A stretch of 64,000 nt of DNA from Spartinivicinus marinus (GTDB lineage Bacteria > Pseudomonadota > Gammaproteobacteria > Pseudomonadales > Zooshikellaceae): positions 1,942,501-2,006,500 of the forward strand of contig NZ_JAPJZK010000001.1 of the NCBI RefSeq assembly GCF_026309355.1, written 5' to 3'. The translations under genes and the position numbers were made by a program. The notes under the pieces were generated by a model. The model made no database searches, had not been told where the DNA came from, and saw only the letters and a list, made by a program, of their open reading frames with translations. Positions 61,459-64,000 of this stretch are shown here, piece by piece (position 1 is the first letter of the stretch; every line of letters starts with the position of its first letter).

Positions 61459-62958
61459 ATGAACCCTAAGAAATTGTTTGCTGTTGTTTCTGCGTCACTG
61501 TTAGCGACTTATGGTGCAACCTCTCTAGCTGATATTGCACCAGCCACTGATAGAATCATAATTAAATATAAAAAAGTGCAAAGTAACGGCTCTTCTGTAG
61601 CTGATGTAAATTTAAACAGACCTCTTATGGTCGCAGGAAAACCATTAAAGCATTTACGTCGTACGAGTACTGGCGCACAAGTATATAAAATTGGAGAGTC
61701 AGTTGATCTAGCAACAGCTGAAAAAATAGCCAAGGAGCTTAGTAATAAAAGTCATGTGATGTATGCTGAACCTGATTATATAATGACCAAACAACAAGTC
61801 CCTAATGACTCTCGTTTTAGTGAGCAATGGAATTATCATGATTCAACTGGTGGCATCAATTTACCAAAAGCCTGGAATATTTCCACTGGCAGCAAAGATG
61901 TTGTTATAGCTGTTGTTGATACTGGCGTTCGCCCTCATGCCGACCTAAGAGCCAATTTAGTATCTGGTTATGATTTTATATCTGACAGTGATAATGCTAA
62001 CGACGGCAGCGGCAGAGATAGTAATGAATATGACCCAGGAGATGCTGCTCGTGCAGGTGAATGTGGTTTCAATAGTCCCTCAAGAGATACCACAAGCTCA
62101 TGGCACGGAACTCATGTGGCAGGCACCATAGCAGCCACATCTAATAATGGCAGCGGAGTTTCTGGCGTTGCTTGGAACGCTAAAATACTACCTGTTCGTG
62201 TGTTAGGTAAGTGCGGCGGTTATACCTCAGATATTACTGATGGTATGCGTTGGGCTGCTGGTTTTAAAGTACAGGGAGTTCCTACTAACAGTTATCCAGC
62301 TCAAGTCATTAATTTAAGTTTAGGGGGTTATGGTCGTTGCTCTTCAACCTATCGATATACCATTGAAGATATTGTCGAAAAAGGCGTCACAGTAGTAGTT
62401 GCTGCCGGAAATGAAAGCATGAATGCCGCAAATGCATCGCCAGGTAACTGTCCAGACGTTATCAATGTTGCCGCTACCAATCGCGATGGCAATAAATCCT
62501 GGTACTCTAACTATGGCAGCAAAGTCACTGTAGCAGCTCCAGGTGGTGAAACAAACTATCGAAACAGTGATAACGAGTTAGTTTGGGAAGACAAATCCCA
62601 AGGCATTTTATCTACTTTAAATAGTGGCGATGATCGCCCAGGTTCAGATAACTATGAGTTTTATCAGGGAACAAGTATGGCTGCTCCCCATGTGGCAGGT
62701 GTAGTAGCATTAATGTACTCAGTTAATCCTGATATTACCCCAAGCCAAGTGAAGTCTATTTTAACTGATACTGCCAGAGATTTTCCAAATAACAGCAAAT
62801 GCCATAGCTATGGTTGTGGAGCAGGCATTATTGATGCGTATGCTGCTGTGAAAAAAGCTAAATCATTAGTGAGAAGTACTGAAACTGAACCAGGCTCAGG
62901 TGGTACTGGTGGTAACTGTTACTTTGATACATGGGATTGGCGCTGGGTTTGTATTTAA
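61459..62958 (+). CDS. Secreted subtilisin-family (S8) serine protease
   Basis: The 499-aa preproprotease has a signal peptide (ending SLADIA), an inhibitor I9-like propeptide (about 30-110; RIIIKYKK ... VMYAEPDYIM) and an S8 domain with the complete triad: D154 (VVDTGV), H216 (HGTHVAGT) and S406 (GTSMAAPH). It resembles extracellular proteases of Xanthomonas and Vibrio. A Gly-rich linker and a short aromatic tail (NCYFDTWDWRWVCI) replace the usual pre-peptidase C-terminal domain. AAGGAG lies before the ATG. It should be exported by Sec and then type II secretion to degrade extracellular protein. Confidence 0.92.
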   Translation: MNPKKLFAVVSASLLATYGATSLADIAPATDRIIIKYKKVQSNGSSVADVNLNRPLMVAGKPLKHLRRTSTGAQVYKIGESVDLATAEKIAKELSNKSHVMYAEPDYIMTKQQVPNDSRFSEQWNYHDSTGGINLPKAWNISTGSKDVVIAVVDTGVRPHADLRANLVSGYDFISDSDNANDGSGRDSNEYDPGDAARAGECGFNSPSRDTTSSWHGTHVAGTIAATSNNGSGVSGVAWNAKILPVRVLGKCGGYTSDITDGMRWAAGFKVQGVPTNSYPAQVINLSLGGYGRCSSTYRYTIEDIVEKGVTVVVAAGNESMNAANASPGNCPDVINVAATNRDGNKSWYSNYGSKVTVAAPGGETNYRNSDNELVWEDKSQGILSTLNSGDDRPGSDNYEFYQGTSMAAPHVAGVVALMYSVNPDITPSQVKSILTDTARDFPNNSKCHSYGCGAGIIDAYAAVKKAKSLVRSTETEPGSGGTGGNCYFDTWDWRWVCI

Positions 62959-63117
62959 CATACGTGCCTAAATGTCAACCACTATCACCTTGACTGATCA
63001 ACTCGACTCAAAATAACAATTTAACTGATAATGCCTCATTCTTTATGTAGTGAATGGGGTTTAGCCAAAACCATATTATACACTCTACTAGCTGCATAAT
63101 TTACTTCAGACAGCCCA

Positions 63118-63150
63118 TAAAAAAACCCCCGCTATAGTTAATAGCGGGGG
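63118..63150 (-). terminator. Terminator of the acyl-CoA dehydrogenase gene
   Basis: CCCCCGCTAT/ATAGCGGGGG is a 10-bp perfect stem. On the minus strand it is followed by seven T residues. It is the first terminator downstream of the 63390 stop. Confidence 0.88.
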
Positions 63151-63312
63151 GAGTATCTTACCAGACCCTACTCCATAAGAAATCCGCTTTCTTTAATCCA
63201 CGTCCTAAACAACATCCCTGTTGCTACGGGCAAAGAAAACTGGCTGCTATGGTAGCTTAAAATAGAAAACTCTCAATCAGATATACACGCCAATTGTCGT
63301 AAGAAATATCTT

Positions 63313-63345
63313 ACAACTCTCTTCCAACTCTCTTCCAACTCTCAT
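63313..63345. repeat. Short tandem repeat, 11-bp unit
   Basis: The unit CTCTTCCAACT is repeated two to three times in tandem between the dehydrogenase gene and its terminator. Confidence 0.75.
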
Positions 63346-63389
63346 TCGCGCAACAATTTATCGCTCAAACTCGACCATTAAGCGCATTT

Positions 63390-64000
63390 CTAAAAGTGCT
63401 CTTCTCCAAACTCATACATCGGCCCACAACCAGATCGGATAGCCTCTGCCAGCCCATATACCCTGGGTAATAATCGCTGATTAAAGTAGTTAGCTGTTAA
63501 CAACTTACTTTGTGAAAATTCTCCCTCAGTTTTTTTCTCAAGTGCCGTCTTCACCATCAGCGCCCACATATAGCTGTATGCGGTATAACCAAATACATGA
63601 AGATATTCAACAGATGCGGCCCCAACTTCGTTAACATCATTTGCCGCCTGCTCAATAATCCAGTTCGTTAATTCCACCAGGTTATTTAATGCTCTATCTA
63701 ATGGCTCAATATACTTAATTAATGCAGTATTATTTTTTTCACTATTGATAAAAGCTTTTACTTCTTCAGCAAAACAATTAAAAAACTCACCCTTGTTATG
63801 CACTACTTTTCTGCCCATCAAATCAAGTGCTTGAATACCATTAGTACCCTCATAAATTTGAGCAATTCTCACATCTCGTACCAGCTGCTCTTGCCCCCAT
63901 TCTCTAATGTAACCATGCCCACCGTATACTTGTTGACCTAATACACAATTATCTAGCCCGATATCAGTGAAAAATGCTTTAGTGATCGGAGTTAGTAATG
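63390..64000 (-). CDS. Acyl-CoA dehydrogenase, C-terminal part (cut by window edge)
   Basis: The minus-strand frame is open from 64000 to a stop at 63390, about 202 codons. It shows VYGGHGYIREWGQEQLVRD then RIAQIYEGTNGIQALDLMGRK, the C-terminal core of flavin acyl-CoA dehydrogenases, followed by an extra helical domain ending GPMYEFGEEHF. This is the large (about 600 aa) type related to DmdC and FadE-like enzymes, which oxidise acyl-CoA to enoyl-CoA. The N-terminus and start are outside. An internal Met at 63872 is not the start. Confidence 0.9.
   Translation of the reverse strand, partial: LLTPITKAFFTDIGLDNCVLGQQVYGGHGYIREWGQEQLVRDVRIAQIYEGTNGIQALDLMGRKVVHNKGEFFNCFAEEVKAFINSEKNNTALIKYIEPLDRALNNLVELTNWIIEQAANDVNEVGAASVEYLHVFGYTAYSYMWALMVKTALEKKTEGEFSQSKLLTANYFNQRLLPRVYGLAEAIRSGCGPMYEFGEEHF

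Larger units (their letters stand above)
62959..63389. other. 431-bp gene-free stretch
   Basis: It holds the minus-strand terminator at 63118-63150 and a short tandem repeat at 63313-63345. No gene is seen. Confidence 0.6.

Overview
The window is chromosomal DNA from a Gram-negative gammaproteobacterium related to, but probably outside, Pseudomonas. A marine Oceanospirillales-type organism fits best. Evidence: Tat-dependent MsrP, outer-membrane lipoproteins, TonB/ExbBD, DksA, CbrAB, long (class II) IlvC with IlvY, a sigma-28-type flagellin promoter and a moderately AT-rich sequence. No replication or conjugation genes are seen, so nothing suggests a plasmid.

Layout. (1) 0-11.4 kb: msrP (cut by the left edge), pssA, ilvY/ilvC, ilvH-ilvB, a DUF4124 protein, a lipoprotein, a YqcC-like protein, an LpoP-like TPR lipoprotein and PBP1B. 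(2) 11.9-24.3 kb: an iron/heme block with a TfoX C-terminal-domain protein, a cyclic-nucleotide-binding protein, two tandem Fur-controlled small RNAs sharing a 30-nt core (PrrF-like), a Sel1-repeat protein, tRNA-Lys, a ChaN/PhuW lipoprotein, a tonB-exbB-exbD-hmuTUV operon, a heme receptor and a Rieske protein. From memory, the order matches the P. aeruginosa msrP-pssA-ilv ... mrcB ... cAMP-binding protein-prrF1-prrF2-phu locus. (3) 24.2-26.7 kb: sfsA, dksA, gluQ. (4) 26.7-35.0 kb: an accessory segment with a large orphan flagellin, an antitoxin with a decayed partner, a two-piece Rhs system with a possible immunity protein, and two copies of a dispersed palindromic repeat. (5) 35.1-49.6 kb: cbrX-cbrA-cbrB, a CrcZ-like RNA with a sigma-54 promoter and CbrB-type upstream sites, pcnB-folK-panB-panC-panD-pgi and acs, again in Pseudomonas order. 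(6) 49.7-58.1 kb: a LysR-controlled catabolic cluster (Rid protein, aldehyde dehydrogenase, M19-like protein, BCCT transporter, two orphan proteins). (7) 58.3-64 kb: small envelope proteins, a gene remnant, a secreted subtilase and the C-terminal part of an acyl-CoA dehydrogenase cut by the right edge.

How the parts may work together. Fur-type palindromes sit at the first small RNA, the second small RNA, tonB and the heme receptor, so iron limitation should induce heme import and the sRNAs together. CbrAB should drive the CrcZ-like RNA, which would titrate Hfq/Crc. A matching A-rich Hfq/Crc target motif overlaps the acs ribosome-binding site in the same window. Branched-chain amino-acid genes are arranged as ilvBH plus a separately controlled ilvYC pair.

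Two families of about 95-115 bp imperfect palindromes (four and two copies) show compensatory base changes, indicating selection for folded structure or recent mobility of structured elements. Functional assignments rest on reading motifs by eye. No database search was run, and synteny statements come from memory.
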